A DNA stretch of 64,000 nt, from positions 183,418 to 247,417 of the forward strand of contig CANLSH010000003.1 of the NCBI GenBank assembly GCA_947493705.1. Reading direction: 5' to 3'. The stretch comes from an uncultured Arachnia sp. (GTDB lineage Bacteria; Actinomycetota; Actinomycetes; Propionibacteriales; Propionibacteriaceae). A program made the translations under genes and the position numbers. This document shows positions 54,526 through 63,311 of the stretch, one piece after another; position 1 is the first letter of the stretch, and every line of letters starts with the position of its first letter. The notes under the pieces are model-generated. The model had not been told where the DNA came from. It did not search any database and saw only the letters and a program-made list of their open reading frames with translations.

Positions 54526-55794
54526 TCAGAAGTCGGAAAGATTGACCGGTGCCTCCGATGTCTCAAACATTTGCGAGAATCGCCTCAGATGTTCTTCACC
54601 TCCATGCACTAGACCGGCCTGGGCGAGTGTGGCGGCAGTGCGATCACCGAACCACAGCGTTGCGAGGCTGTCGACTCCGAGACTGACGTCGGGCTCAGCG
54701 GTGGTGGGCGCTGCATGACCGTCGCCTCCGCTGGCGGTGATGCGCCACGTGCCCGAGCAGTAGCCCAGAGGGTCCTCAAGGTGAACGACGATGGTGCCCT
54801 CGCTTTCGAAACCACGCTCCGCAACGGCATGCGGTAGGTCCAGAATCCTGAGCCACACGGCGTCCTTGGAATTTTTGACTGCCACTGCACGAGAATCCAC
54901 AAGTGACAAGGAAAGGGGATCCCCGTTGTGGGAGAAGTCGTAGGTGAGATTTTCGACAAGGTCAATATCCACGAGTGCCTGCCACAGGGATCGGTCGATC
55001 GCCGGGTCCGGGGAACAGATCTGGAGGACATCGGAAGTGATCGGAGTGCTCTCCCAGCCTCGTTGCGTGAAGACGGCGAAGCCATCGGGTTGCTGGTGGA
55101 TGTCGAAGTGTACGAGTGCCCGCAGGGCGCGCGACGGACCCTCCTCCTTGCGATCCCAAGCTCCTGTGAACACCATTCGGTGTTCCTCCAGGCGGCCGTG
55201 GGACCCCCGATACCGCTGCTGATGGGCGAGGCTGATTCGCCCGAAGTGGTCCGCCAGAAATGAGGGATGAACGAACTCGAGGCTACCTGGCGCCAGCTCG
55301 ACTCCGTCGCGAATACGAAATCTGGTTGTGTCGATCTCAATTCCCAATTGCCGTGTCGCGATGCCGAAGCCGTAACGGCCGTAGATGCTGCCCTCGCTGG
55401 CTGTCAGGACAGCAGACCCGAAGCCGCTGTCACGGGCGGCATCCAATCGATGTCGCATCATGTGGCGGAGGATGCCCTTGCGGCGGTGGCTGGGCCTGAC
55501 CGCAATTCCCTGGATGACGAGGCAGTCCACGATCCCGGCACCCGCGTTCATGGTGAACGGCGCGCTCACGAACGCGGCCACTGGTTGTGGGCCGTCGAGT
55601 CCCGGTCCTGTGGCGGTGATCATGTCCATGAATGACCGATCCCCGCGGGCCTGCTTCCTCATGGTGTTCACGGAGGCTTCGTTCGGCCTGCGCCCCATGA
55701 AACCGAAACTGAAGATGTCCTGATAGGCCTCCCACCGTGGATCATCGTCCGGGGTGTCCAGAGGCAGCTGTTCAAAGCGGTGGTTGTCGCGCAT
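54526..55794 (-). CDS. GNAT N-acetyltransferase, Eis-like, with SCP2-type C-terminus
   Basis: A 422-residue three-part protein like mycobacterial Eis. The N-terminal GNAT domain (about 1-150) has the acetyl-CoA loop VIQGIAVRPSHRRKGILRHM and YGRYGFGIATRQLGIE. A second GNAT-like part follows, and the C-terminal sterol-carrier-type domain begins near 310 (ending in the carboxylate NLSDF, as the terminal carboxylate of Eis acts in catalysis). Eis proteins acetylate aminoglycosides and other amines; this substrate is unknown. ATG 55794 has TACGCT six bases upstream. Confidence 0.88.
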   Translation of the reverse strand: MRDNHRFEQLPLDTPDDDPRWEAYQDIFSFGFMGRRPNEASVNTMRKQARGDRSFMDMITATGPGLDGPQPVAAFVSAPFTMNAGAGIVDCLVIQGIAVRPSHRRKGILRHMMRHRLDAARDSGFGSAVLTASEGSIYGRYGFGIATRQLGIEIDTTRFRIRDGVELAPGSLEFVHPSFLADHFGRISLAHQQRYRGSHGRLEEHRMVFTGAWDRKEEGPSRALRALVHFDIHQQPDGFAVFTQRGWESTPITSDVLQICSPDPAIDRSLWQALVDIDLVENLTYDFSHNGDPLSLSLVDSRAVAVKNSKDAVWLRILDLPHAVAERGFESEGTIVVHLEDPLGYCSGTWRITASGGDGHAAPTTAEPDVSLGVDSLATLWFGDRTAATLAQAGLVHGGEEHLRRFSQMFETSEAPVNLSDF

Positions 55795-55882
55795 GTCTCC
55801 AGCGTAAGGCTCGATTGTGAACAATCCGGTCGACGGTGGCTGCTGGACGGCATGATGTTCCTGTAGAGACAAGGAGCACAAC

Positions 55883-56440
55883 ATGCCAAACTACCGAATC
55901 GTCAATGAGCTCATTTCCAAGCTTGCACGCAGACCGATCACCGAGAAACTCGCCAAGGCGATGGATCCGGGCGCGGATGAGTTGGAGAAACATCACGCCA
56001 TCCATGACACCCTGACCGGGGTCTCTCTGACAGGACACCCGATTCATCCAGCGTTGGTGCACTTTCCCATCGGCATCACCGCAGCTGCCGCGGTCCTCGA
56101 ATTGGCGGACAGCAGGCGACACAGTTCTGCCATCACGCTGCTCTCCGGCGTCGCAGTCAGCATGGCGGTGCCAGCTGCTGTTACCGGAGTGGCCGAATGG
56201 GCCAGACGTCGTCAGAGCACGCGTCAGCGCAGGGTTGGCGCGCTGCACGCCACCGCCGCGGAAGTCGGGACCACGCTGGCGTCGCTGTCGCTGCTGTTCC
56301 GCTACCGCAATGCGAATATGACGGCCCGGTGGATGTTGTTCGGAGCGGTTGCCGCGTACGGGAGCGCAGGCTTCCTCGGAGGAGACTTGGTCTACGGTCG
56401 CGATGTGGCGCCTCAGGAGCCGGGCCAGGACTTGGACTGA
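55883..56440 (+). CDS. DUF2231 domain-containing membrane protein
   Basis: A 185-residue membrane protein with the DUF2231 signature GHPIHPALVHFPIGITAAAA (about 52-71; the conserved HP and HFP histidines may bind heme or metal) and about four helices. An amphipathic N-terminal 45 residues precede them. AAGGAG stands before the ATG. It starts on the opposite strand 88 bases from the Eis-like gene, and the LigD-like gene follows after three bases, suggesting one transcript. Confidence 0.85.
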   Translation: MPNYRIVNELISKLARRPITEKLAKAMDPGADELEKHHAIHDTLTGVSLTGHPIHPALVHFPIGITAAAAVLELADSRRHSSAITLLSGVAVSMAVPAAVTGVAEWARRRQSTRQRRVGALHATAAEVGTTLASLSLLFRYRNANMTARWMLFGAVAAYGSAGFLGGDLVYGRDVAPQEPGQDLD

Positions 56441-56443
56441 GTT

Positions 56444-57817
56444 GTGGCAGGAGAAACGTCCGGAACCCTCGATGTGGGAGGTCGGCGGATCAGGGTGACC
56501 AACCTTGAGAAGGTCCTCTACCCAGATGCCGGCACCACCAAGGCCGAGGTCATTGCGTACTACCAGGCGATCGCTCCACGAATGCTGCCCCATGTCGCCG
56601 GTAGACCAGCCACGCGAAAGCGTTGGCCGGATGGAGTTGGTACAGACGCAGAGCCCGGTGAAGCCTTCTTCAATAAAGGCCTGGATGAGCGATCCACCCC
56701 GCCATGGGTGGCCACTGCGGTCCTGCATCACGATGAGGGGGAGAAGGACTACCCACTCATCGACGACACCGAAACGCTGCTGTGGCTTGCCCAGCTGGCT
56801 GCGCTGGAGATCCACGTCCCTCAGTGGCGTGTCGATGATGGGGGAGCGGCGCAGAATCCGGACCGCCTCGTGCTGGATCTGGACCCCGGCGGGGGCGCCA
56901 CCATGGCTCAGTGCGTTGAGCTGGCGCACCTGGTCCGTGAGGTGCTGGAAGGCGCTGGAATGCGGTGCCTTCCCGTCACATCCGGAAGCAAGGGCATTCA
57001 CCTCTATGCACCGCTGGATGGATCCTTAACGAGCGCTGATGCGTCGGATCTGGCACGCCAGCTCGCCAAATCACTGGAAGGAATACGCCCAGATCTTGTT
57101 GTGAGTGACATGAAGAAGTCCCTGAGGGAGGGAAAGGTGTTGCTGGACTGGAGTCAGAACAACGGCAGCAAGACCACGATTGCGCCGTACTCGTTGAGAG
57201 GGCGGTCCCGGCCGACAGTCGCCGCCCCTCGTCGGTGGGAAGAGTTGACGTCTGGTCTTGAACAGCTGGAGTTCACCGAGGTCGTACAACGCGCGGCGGA
57301 GCAGGAGGATCCATTGACGGAGCTTTTCCCCGCCGCGGATCGGTTGTTCACATATCGCTCCATGCGTGATGCGGACAACACCCCGGAGCCGGTGCCGGCA
57401 GGACGTCCGGCCGGGAATGCAGGGAACGCGTTCGTCATCCAGCGACACCAGGCTCGACGTCTGCACTACGACTTTCGCCTGGAGCACGACGGCGTCCTCG
57501 TGTCGTGGGCGTTGCCCAAAGGGCCGCCCACCGATCCCGGCAAGAACCACCTTGCCGTCCAGACCGAGGACCACCCTCTGGAGTACGCGAGCTTTGAGGG
57601 CGACATCCCGAAGGGGGAGTACGGCGGTGGGCACGTCGACATCTGGGACGCGGGCACGTTCGAGCTCGAGAAGTGGCGCGATGGCAAAGAGGTCATTGCG
57701 ACCCTGACCGGCAAACCGGATGGAGGGCTCGGGGGTGAACCAAGCAAATTTGCACTCATTCACACCGGGATGGGCGGGGAAGCAAAGAACTGGCTGATCC
57801 ACTTGATGGACCGGTAG
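56444..57817 (+). CDS. LigD-like polymerase + 3'-phosphoesterase protein lacking the ligase domain
   Basis: A 457-residue protein. Residues about 10-295 are the LigD primase/polymerase (POL) domain with the metal motif LVLDLDPGGG, SGSKGIHLYAPLDG, and SLREGKVLLDWSQNNGSKTT. Residues about 325-457 are the phosphoesterase (PE) domain with FVIQRHQARRLHYDFRLEHD, SWALPKGP and GEYGGGHVDIWDAGTFE. The ATP-dependent ligase domain of mycobacterial LigD is absent and no ligase or Ku gene follows. Such proteins act in Ku-dependent end joining or repair synthesis with separately encoded ligases. The start is GTG 56444, with CAGGAG-like sequence only inside the gene, so translation may depend on the DUF2231 gene. 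Confidence 0.9.
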   Translation: MAGETSGTLDVGGRRIRVTNLEKVLYPDAGTTKAEVIAYYQAIAPRMLPHVAGRPATRKRWPDGVGTDAEPGEAFFNKGLDERSTPPWVATAVLHHDEGEKDYPLIDDTETLLWLAQLAALEIHVPQWRVDDGGAAQNPDRLVLDLDPGGGATMAQCVELAHLVREVLEGAGMRCLPVTSGSKGIHLYAPLDGSLTSADASDLARQLAKSLEGIRPDLVVSDMKKSLREGKVLLDWSQNNGSKTTIAPYSLRGRSRPTVAAPRRWEELTSGLEQLEFTEVVQRAAEQEDPLTELFPAADRLFTYRSMRDADNTPEPVPAGRPAGNAGNAFVIQRHQARRLHYDFRLEHDGVLVSWALPKGPPTDPGKNHLAVQTEDHPLEYASFEGDIPKGEYGGGHVDIWDAGTFELEKWRDGKEVIATLTGKPDGGLGGEPSKFALIHTGMGGEAKNWLIHLMDR

Positions 57818-57960
57818 TGAGCGGTCAGGCCATCAGCGGATCGGCGATGTGCAAACCTTCAGATCACGACAAAGACACAGTTGGCCGATAAGCCACATTA
57901 TGTCATTCTAGCATGTCTGAACCTCCTACTTCCTCCCCCTCGCTTCTCCATTCAATGTGC

Positions 57961-57993
57961 TGGGCCCCGAACACGCAGTGCGTCCGGGGCCCA
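57961..57993 (-). terminator. Hairpin terminator of the secreted wall-associated protein gene
   Basis: Arms TGGGCCCCG and CGGGGCCCA enclose a loop with further ACGC/GCGT pairing, 23 bases past the stop codon of the leftward gene. It may also stop readthrough from the LigD-like gene on the plus strand. Confidence 0.75.
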
Positions 57994-58015
57994 ATGGTGT
58001 TCTCATGTCAGGGCG

Positions 58016-59482
58016 TCACTCGAAGTTCTCCTCCACATCGATGTCACCCAGTTCATCCATGTCCACGTCGCCCAGGTCATCCACATCGATGTCACCCAGC
58101 TCATCCATCCCTGTCTGGCTGAGCGTGGAGGCGTTCTTCTGGTCGTCGTAGGTGTTGATGTGCAGATGGTCCTTGTGGTTCGCGGTGTTGTTGCCGCGGT
58201 CCCCCATCTTGCGCCACCCCTTATCGTCGTAGCGAACAGACCAGATGTGCTGGTCGAAGATGATGTAGCTGATGCCGAAGTGATCAGCGTGGGCCCGATA
58301 GAACCTGGACATCTCCCAACCCGTCCTATTTCCGGCAGCCGTTTTCCAGCCCGGGACCATGATGTCCACTGCGCGGCCGGCAGGATGATCAGGTGTGGTG
58401 CGTCGGGCCCAGCCGTACATCGTTCTGATGCTGGGGTAGACGGCCCACACATGGCGCGCCACCTTGGTGGCGTTGATGTTGAGCTTGTGCAACCCGGAGG
58501 ACCAGCCACGGTTCAACGACGTATCGCCGCTACCGATTCCGCCGGGGCCGGGTCCCGGCCCCGTGTTCGGGCGTCTCGTGGTGAGATACTGCGCGGTCAT
58601 CCACTTCTTGGAGCCATTGAAAGCGATCTCGGCACGGCCTGATTTGACCACCCCTGTCGTCTGCACCGCAGTATTGGTTCTGATCACGCGGCTGAAGCTC
58701 TTGCCGGTTGAGGCGTTCCACATGTTGAGAGCCGTGGTGGCGTACTGGGTGGTCGTGAGAAAGCCACTACCCAGGCTGCCGCTGTCGCTGACGTCGCCGG
58801 AGCTGCTGCCGCCCGGCTTCGAAGGAGCCGGTTTGGGCCTCGTGATGTCCAGATACTTGGCAGTCACCCACGTGGTTGCGCCGTTGACGCTGACCTTGGC
58901 CCGTCCGGCACTGATGGTTCCCGTGGGAGTGACGGCGGTACCCCGCTCGATCACACCGCTGTAACCGTCACTGGTGGCGCTGCGCCACTTGTTGAGTGTG
59001 GTGGTGGCGAACTGGGTCGCGAACTTCCCACTGTCCATATTGAATGACGAGGGTGGAAAGGGTGTCGAGTTGAGTCTCACGAGGTTGTTGAACACCCACT
59101 TGTTGTACTGGGGGTCCCAAATCAGGGAGCGGCACCCGTTCCTACCTGTCCACTGATCATTGCAGGAGGTCACCCACTTGCGCCCTTCAGAGGTGAAGAA
59201 CCCCGGATTGGCCAACGGGTTCTCCCCCCATGCACGGTGGGTGGTGGGAGTGTAGGTGAGGTTGTTGAACTTCCACTCACCACTCGATTTGATCTCTGCC
59301 CGGCAGCGCGTAATAACACTGGAATATTTCTCGCAGACAGTCTTCCATTCACGTCCGTTGACCGTGTGATAACCCGGCGTGGTGTACACATCAACGGCAG
59401 CGCTCGCATCTGGCGGCGTTCCAATGAATGAGGCGGCAGCAACGGCACCAATAGCGACAGCTGCCCATAGCTTCTTCAACAT
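58016..59482 (-). CDS. Secreted modular protein with SH3-like repeats, M15-type peptidase-like domain and Asp-rich repeats
   Basis: A 488-residue exported protein. Signal peptide MLKKLWAAVAIGAVAAASFI ends at DASA. Two Cys-paired modules follow (TPGYHTVNGREWKTVCEKY...FNNLTY and NPGFFTSEGRKWVTSCNDQ...FNNLVRL). Then two SH3-like repeats each start TTLNKW/ATTALNMW and end WVTAKYL/WMTAQYL. A C-terminal domain has HPAGRAVDIMVPG and NHKDHLHINTY, the H-x6-D and H-x-H zinc pattern of LAS/M15 peptidases that cut peptidoglycan peptides. The last 35 residues are an acidic octapeptide repeat (DELGDIDV, DDLGDVDM, DELGDIDV). AGGAG precedes ATG 59482. Cell-wall remodelling is the likely role. Confidence 0.8.
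   Translation of the reverse strand: MLKKLWAAVAIGAVAAASFIGTPPDASAAVDVYTTPGYHTVNGREWKTVCEKYSSVITRCRAEIKSSGEWKFNNLTYTPTTHRAWGENPLANPGFFTSEGRKWVTSCNDQWTGRNGCRSLIWDPQYNKWVFNNLVRLNSTPFPPSSFNMDSGKFATQFATTTLNKWRSATSDGYSGVIERGTAVTPTGTISAGRAKVSVNGATTWVTAKYLDITRPKPAPSKPGGSSSGDVSDSGSLGSGFLTTTQYATTALNMWNASTGKSFSRVIRTNTAVQTTGVVKSGRAEIAFNGSKKWMTAQYLTTRRPNTGPGPGPGGIGSGDTSLNRGWSSGLHKLNINATKVARHVWAVYPSIRTMYGWARRTTPDHPAGRAVDIMVPGWKTAAGNRTGWEMSRFYRAHADHFGISYIIFDQHIWSVRYDDKGWRKMGDRGNNTANHKDHLHINTYDDQKNASTLSQTGMDELGDIDVDDLGDVDMDELGDIDVEENFE
58034..58105 (-). repeat. Three tandem 24-bp repeats encoding an Asp-rich octapeptide
   Basis: Three 24-base units (58034-58057, 58058-58081, 58082-58105) encode D-E/D-L-G-D-I/V-D-V/M at the C-terminus of the secreted protein. 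Substitutions are mostly synonymous or conservative, indicating selection on the peptide. Confidence 0.8.
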
Positions 59483-60341
59483 AGCGGCTCCTGTAGGGGG
59501 GTCGGAGTGGGCTGCGTCCCAAGGTACTCCGCGCCGGGCCGAATCGTCCAATCCAATCAGGTGAATTGTTCAGAATCCGTTTAATATTTCAACGCATCAC
59601 GTATTCAGGACGAGCGGTTCCTCGACTGCTATTTCCCTCTGACTACGATGTTTGCACGCTACAGGGTATTGCAAGGTCCGGTGGTCAAACGAACCACAGC
59701 TGAGAGTTGTTCCCCACGTGGTGTCATATAAAGGAGCTCGAAATTGTTATACTAAATAATTTGCTCACATAGATCGAGTTCATATTATTGCGTGGCAGGT
59801 CCCGCGTCGTCGCTGCGCATTAATGATCAGACACAGCATGGAGGTCTCGGAGCTCATGCCCTGTTTGCAGTTTTTATTATGACGCTTGATTGCATATCTC
59901 AAAGAATGACAGCGAGAACCTCAGGTGGCGGCAGTAAGAATATGACGAAGATGGAAGAACCCATGTAGCCGATAGCCCTCTTGGTCACCGCGGTCCTCGG
60001 TCCAGGTGAAATGCGCCTGCTTCCCTTCCCATACGTGGGCACGCGCCATGACGGGCTGTACCCGTGGGTCAGAGCTTTCAACGGATCTCGCGCCGGGAGG
60101 GTCCTGCCTGCGATGGGCTGACGATGCGGCGCGGCGACACCCGGATCACAGATCTCAACCATGCCCGGTGCAATGGAGCCAGCAAGCGCCGTTCCTGCGT
60201 CGTTGTGGTCAACGACCGGGCAAACACCTTCACCAGCATGCGACACGCCGATACCTCTTCGTCACAAGATTCACACCGGTGCTCGCTTTGCTGCTACGTT
60301 CCGTAAGACTCTTCCCCCTGCAACGAAGCTGAGGAGCGCGC
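59483..60341. other. 860-base gene-poor, partly AT-rich region
   Basis: No convincing gene is seen between the secreted protein and the DUF485 gene. The part from about 59570 to 59900 is visibly AT-rich compared with the rest of the window (for example TATACTAAATAATTTG near 59748). The part from 59900 to 60300 has several overlapping open frames on both strands, the longest a 115-codon minus frame, none with a ribosome site or recognisable family. Candidate explanations are regulatory sequence, a small RNA or a decayed insertion. Confidence 0.4.
59565..59592 (-). promoter_or_regulatory. Promoter of the secreted modular protein gene
   Basis: On the minus strand TTGAAA (59587-59592), a 16-base spacer and AACAAT (59565-59570) form a housekeeping-type promoter, about 83 bases upstream of the start codon, in an AT-rich setting. 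Confidence 0.5.
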
Positions 60342-60743
60342 ATGTCCACACCAGACCCGACAGAATCACATCTTCCTCCCGATCACTGGCCGTTACCCGA
60401 GATCTCGGAGACGGCCCCCCTGAAACACCAACCAACCGCGGCAGAATTCTCAGCCGTGGCTGCGTCCGATGAGTTCGTTCAACTGAGGCGTCGCTTCAAG
60501 TCCTTCGCCTTCCCAATGTCCGCAGCCTTTCTCACCTGGTACTTCGCCTACGTCCTGCTGTCGGTCTACGCCCGTGACTTCATGGCCACTCCAGTCATCG
60601 GCAACGTGAACCTCGGTGTGTTGCTGGGTCTGGGTCAGTTCGTGACGACATTCCTCATCACCTGGCTCTACATCCGTCACGCCAACAAAAACCTCGATCC
60701 CATTGCATCCAAGCTGCGCTCAGAACTGGAGGCACAGCGATGA
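60342..60743 (+). CDS. DUF485 domain-containing protein (ActP partner)
   Basis: A 133-residue membrane protein with two helices and the DUF485 motif FVQLRRRFKSFAFPMSAAFL then TWYFAYVLLSVYARDFM and LVTTFLITWLYIRHANK-like ending. DUF485 genes (yjcH in E. coli) sit directly before actP and are co-transcribed with it. AGGAG lies five bases before the ATG, and its stop overlaps the ActP start by four bases. Confidence 0.92.
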   Translation: MSTPDPTESHLPPDHWPLPEISETAPLKHQPTAAEFSAVAASDEFVQLRRRFKSFAFPMSAAFLTWYFAYVLLSVYARDFMATPVIGNVNLGVLLGLGQFVTTFLITWLYIRHANKNLDPIASKLRSELEAQR

Positions 60744-62380
60744 TCGCTCTCGAAACCTCATTGGGCAATCCTGTCCTCAACATCCTCATCTTCGCCGTCT
60801 TCGTCGTGGGCACCATGGCCGTCGTGATCTCGGTCACGCGAAGCGGTGAGAAGTCCGCCGGACAGATGTACACCGGAGGCGCTGCATTCTCAGGCCGTCA
60901 GAATGGTCTCGCGATCGCCGGCGACTACCTGTCGGCGGCATCCTTCCTGGGGATCGTCGGCGCCATCGCGTTCTACGGCTACGACGGTCTGCTCTACTCC
61001 ATCGGCTTCCTGGTGGCGTGGCTCGTTGCCCTGCTGCTTGTAGCCGAGCCGCTACGCAACACGGGCCGCTACACCATGGCCGACGTGCTCAGCTTCCGTA
61101 TGAAGAACAAGCCCGTCCGGATGGCCGCAGCCATTTCAACACTGGTGATCAGCTTCTTCTACCTACTGGCCCAGATGGCCGGAGCCGGTGGCCTGGTGTC
61201 CCTGTTGCTGGGCCTCGACGGTGACCTGGCACAAAATGCTGTCATCATCCTCGTGGGCATGCTGATGATCGTCTACGTGATGATCGGCGGCATGAAGGGC
61301 ACCACATGGGTCCAGATGATCAAGGCCGTCCTTCTCATCCTGGGCGCTGCGGTGATGTCGATCTGGGTGCTGGCTATCTTCGGATTCAACCTCTCCGAAC
61401 TGTTCGGTAGAGCAGTCGAGGTCAACAATGACCCTGGCAATGGTCTCGTGGCGCAGGCGGGCGATATGTTGCTGCCGCCAATGAGCAAGTACGGTGCCAA
61501 CCCTGTTGGATTCATCTCGCTCGCGGTTGCGTTGGTGTTCGGTACCGCAGGTCTCCCCCATGTGCTTATGCGCTTCTACACGGTCCCCACTGCCAAGGAA
61601 GCCCGGCGGTCCGTGACCTGGGCCATCGGCCTCATCGGTGCGTTCTACCTGTTCACGCTGATCCTCGGCTTCGGTGCAGCTGCCATCATCCCGGGCGGAC
61701 AACAGGCGATCAATGAATTGCCCGGCGCAGCCAATGCTGCGGCGCCTGCACTCGCTTTCTACCTGCCCAACGGAGGGCTGGGAGGCTCTATCTTCCTCGC
61801 CATCATCTCCGGGGTCGCCTTCGCCACCATCCTCGCCGTCGTTGCCGGTCTCACCATCACCGCGTCGGCATCTTTTGCCCACGACATCTACAACTCGGTG
61901 ATCAAGAACGGCACCGCCGATCCAGCGGTGGAGGTGAAGGTTGCCCGCTACACAGTCATGGCGATCGGGGCGCTTGCCATCATTGGAGGCATCGCGGCGA
62001 AGAGCCAGAACATCGCCTTCCTGGTGGCGCTGGCATTCGCCGTGGCGGCGTCGGCGAACCTGCCATCGATCCTGTTCTCCCTGTACTGGAAGCGGTTCAA
62101 CACTCGCGGTTCGCTGGCCTCGATCTACACGGGACTTGCGTCCTCGCTGATCCTGATCTTCTTCTCCCCTGCTGTGTCCGGCGCGGAGACTGCAATGCTG
62201 CCGAATGCTGATTTCGCCTGGTTCCCGTTCGACAATCCGGCGATCGTCAGTGTTCCGCTGTCATTCCTCGTGGCCATCCTCGTCACATTGACGGGTAAAG
62301 CGGAGTTCCCCGAGAAGCAGCAGGAGATGGAGGTGCGTTCCATGACAGGGGCCGGCGCCGAAGGTGCAATCGCGCACTGA
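60740..62380 (+). CDS. actP: Cation/acetate symporter (SSS family)
   Basis: A 546-residue sodium:solute symporter with about 13 helices. ActP markers are YTGGAAFSGRQNGLAIAGDY, LSAASFLGIVGAIAFYGYDG, NTGRYTMADVLSFRM, GTAGLPHVLMRFYTVPTAKE and ASANLPSILFSLYWKRFNTRG. It takes up acetate, and possibly other short monocarboxylates, with a cation. Operon with DUF485 upstream and a terminator downstream. Confidence 0.93.
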   Translation: MIALETSLGNPVLNILIFAVFVVGTMAVVISVTRSGEKSAGQMYTGGAAFSGRQNGLAIAGDYLSAASFLGIVGAIAFYGYDGLLYSIGFLVAWLVALLLVAEPLRNTGRYTMADVLSFRMKNKPVRMAAAISTLVISFFYLLAQMAGAGGLVSLLLGLDGDLAQNAVIILVGMLMIVYVMIGGMKGTTWVQMIKAVLLILGAAVMSIWVLAIFGFNLSELFGRAVEVNNDPGNGLVAQAGDMLLPPMSKYGANPVGFISLAVALVFGTAGLPHVLMRFYTVPTAKEARRSVTWAIGLIGAFYLFTLILGFGAAAIIPGGQQAINELPGAANAAAPALAFYLPNGGLGGSIFLAIISGVAFATILAVVAGLTITASASFAHDIYNSVIKNGTADPAVEVKVARYTVMAIGALAIIGGIAAKSQNIAFLVALAFAVAASANLPSILFSLYWKRFNTRGSLASIYTGLASSLILIFFSPAVSGAETAMLPNADFAWFPFDNPAIVSVPLSFLVAILVTLTGKAEFPEKQQEMEVRSMTGAGAEGAIAH

Positions 62381-62411
62381 CTTGTACCCGCATCCAATCG
62401 TCCCACGCCCG

Positions 62412-62443
62412 GGCGGCAGGAGCTCTTCGGAGCCTCTGCCGCC
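62412..62443 (+). terminator. Terminator after actP with TTCG tetraloop
   Basis: Outer arms GGCGGCAG and CTGCCGCC and inner GCTC/GAGC pairs enclose a TTCG tetraloop, 31 bases past the actP stop. Stable UUCG-capped stem typical of intrinsic terminators, without a U-run. Confidence 0.8.
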
Positions 62444-62470
62444 TGCGTGTCATGTGCGAGTCTTGACATC

Positions 62471-63304
62471 ATGACTGAGCGATTTAAAAAGTCCGCCTCC
62501 CCCGCCGCCATCTCGACGGAGGTCACGAGCCTCGGCTGGCTCTCCGAGGCGGAATCTCTTGGCGGCGCCCCAGTGGCTGAGTTGCTGGCCCACGGCAAGA
62601 AGTGGCTCGCAACCCGCCACATGGCGCCCGGATCACCGTCCCGCGATGAGGCACGCGAAGCCGGACGACGGCTTGCGTTGACCCATGCCGCCGGAGCCGC
62701 CTTCTTCGGTGCCGCCCCACCCGGCCTCCCGGCGGAGGACGCCGTCCTCGCCGAGTTACCTTCTCCCGTTGTTGAGGAGCCCACGTATGCGTCGTGGGGC
62801 CCCTTTTTCGCTGCGCTTCGACTGGCTCCCCACATGGATCAGGCACAGAATGCGGGCTGCTTCGATACTGATCAGGCGGATCGCCTCTGGAGGGTGATTG
62901 ACAGGATTGCCGAGGGAGACTTCGACGCCGAACAGCCCCAGGCCGTCAGGGATGCCCGCACCAGGGCGGTGGCCGAAGCGGGTCAACCACCCGCTGCTCG
63001 CCTCCACGGAGATCTGTGGGGCGGCAACATCGTGTGGGCACAAGAAGGTACGCACGTTGTGGGCACGCTAATTGACCCCAGCGCGCACGGAGGCCATGCC
63101 GAAACAGATTTGGCGGAGCTGGCTGTGTTCGGATCGCCACACCTGGAGGACACCATCGCGGGATATCAGGAGGCCAGCGCTCTGGCTGACGGCTGGCAGG
63201 AGCGTGTCCCCATCCATCAGCTGCACATGCTGCTCGTGCACGTGGTCAAGTTCGGTGAGGGCTACGTGCCATGGACCGTGGGACTGGCCAACGGCTTCGC
63301 CTGA
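62471..63304 (+). CDS. Fructosamine kinase family protein
   Basis: A 277-residue aminoglycoside-phosphotransferase-fold kinase. Visible are the N-terminal FKKSASPAAISTEVTSLGWL lysine region, the catalytic loop AARLHGDLWGGNIVWAQEG (about 175) and the metal-binding LIDPSAHGGHAETDLAELAV (about 203). The family phosphorylates ketosamines so that sugars detach from glycated proteins. Starts further upstream lack support. Confidence 0.88.
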   Translation: MTERFKKSASPAAISTEVTSLGWLSEAESLGGAPVAELLAHGKKWLATRHMAPGSPSRDEAREAGRRLALTHAAGAAFFGAAPPGLPAEDAVLAELPSPVVEEPTYASWGPFFAALRLAPHMDQAQNAGCFDTDQADRLWRVIDRIAEGDFDAEQPQAVRDARTRAVAEAGQPPAARLHGDLWGGNIVWAQEGTHVVGTLIDPSAHGGHAETDLAELAVFGSPHLEDTIAGYQEASALADGWQERVPIHQLHMLLVHVVKFGEGYVPWTVGLANGFA

Positions 63305-63311
63305 GCTCGCT

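Noticed and set aside
59899..60246. 115-codon minus-strand open frame
   Set aside because: No ribosome site and no recognisable motif, and competing frames overlap on the other strand, so it is not reported as a gene.
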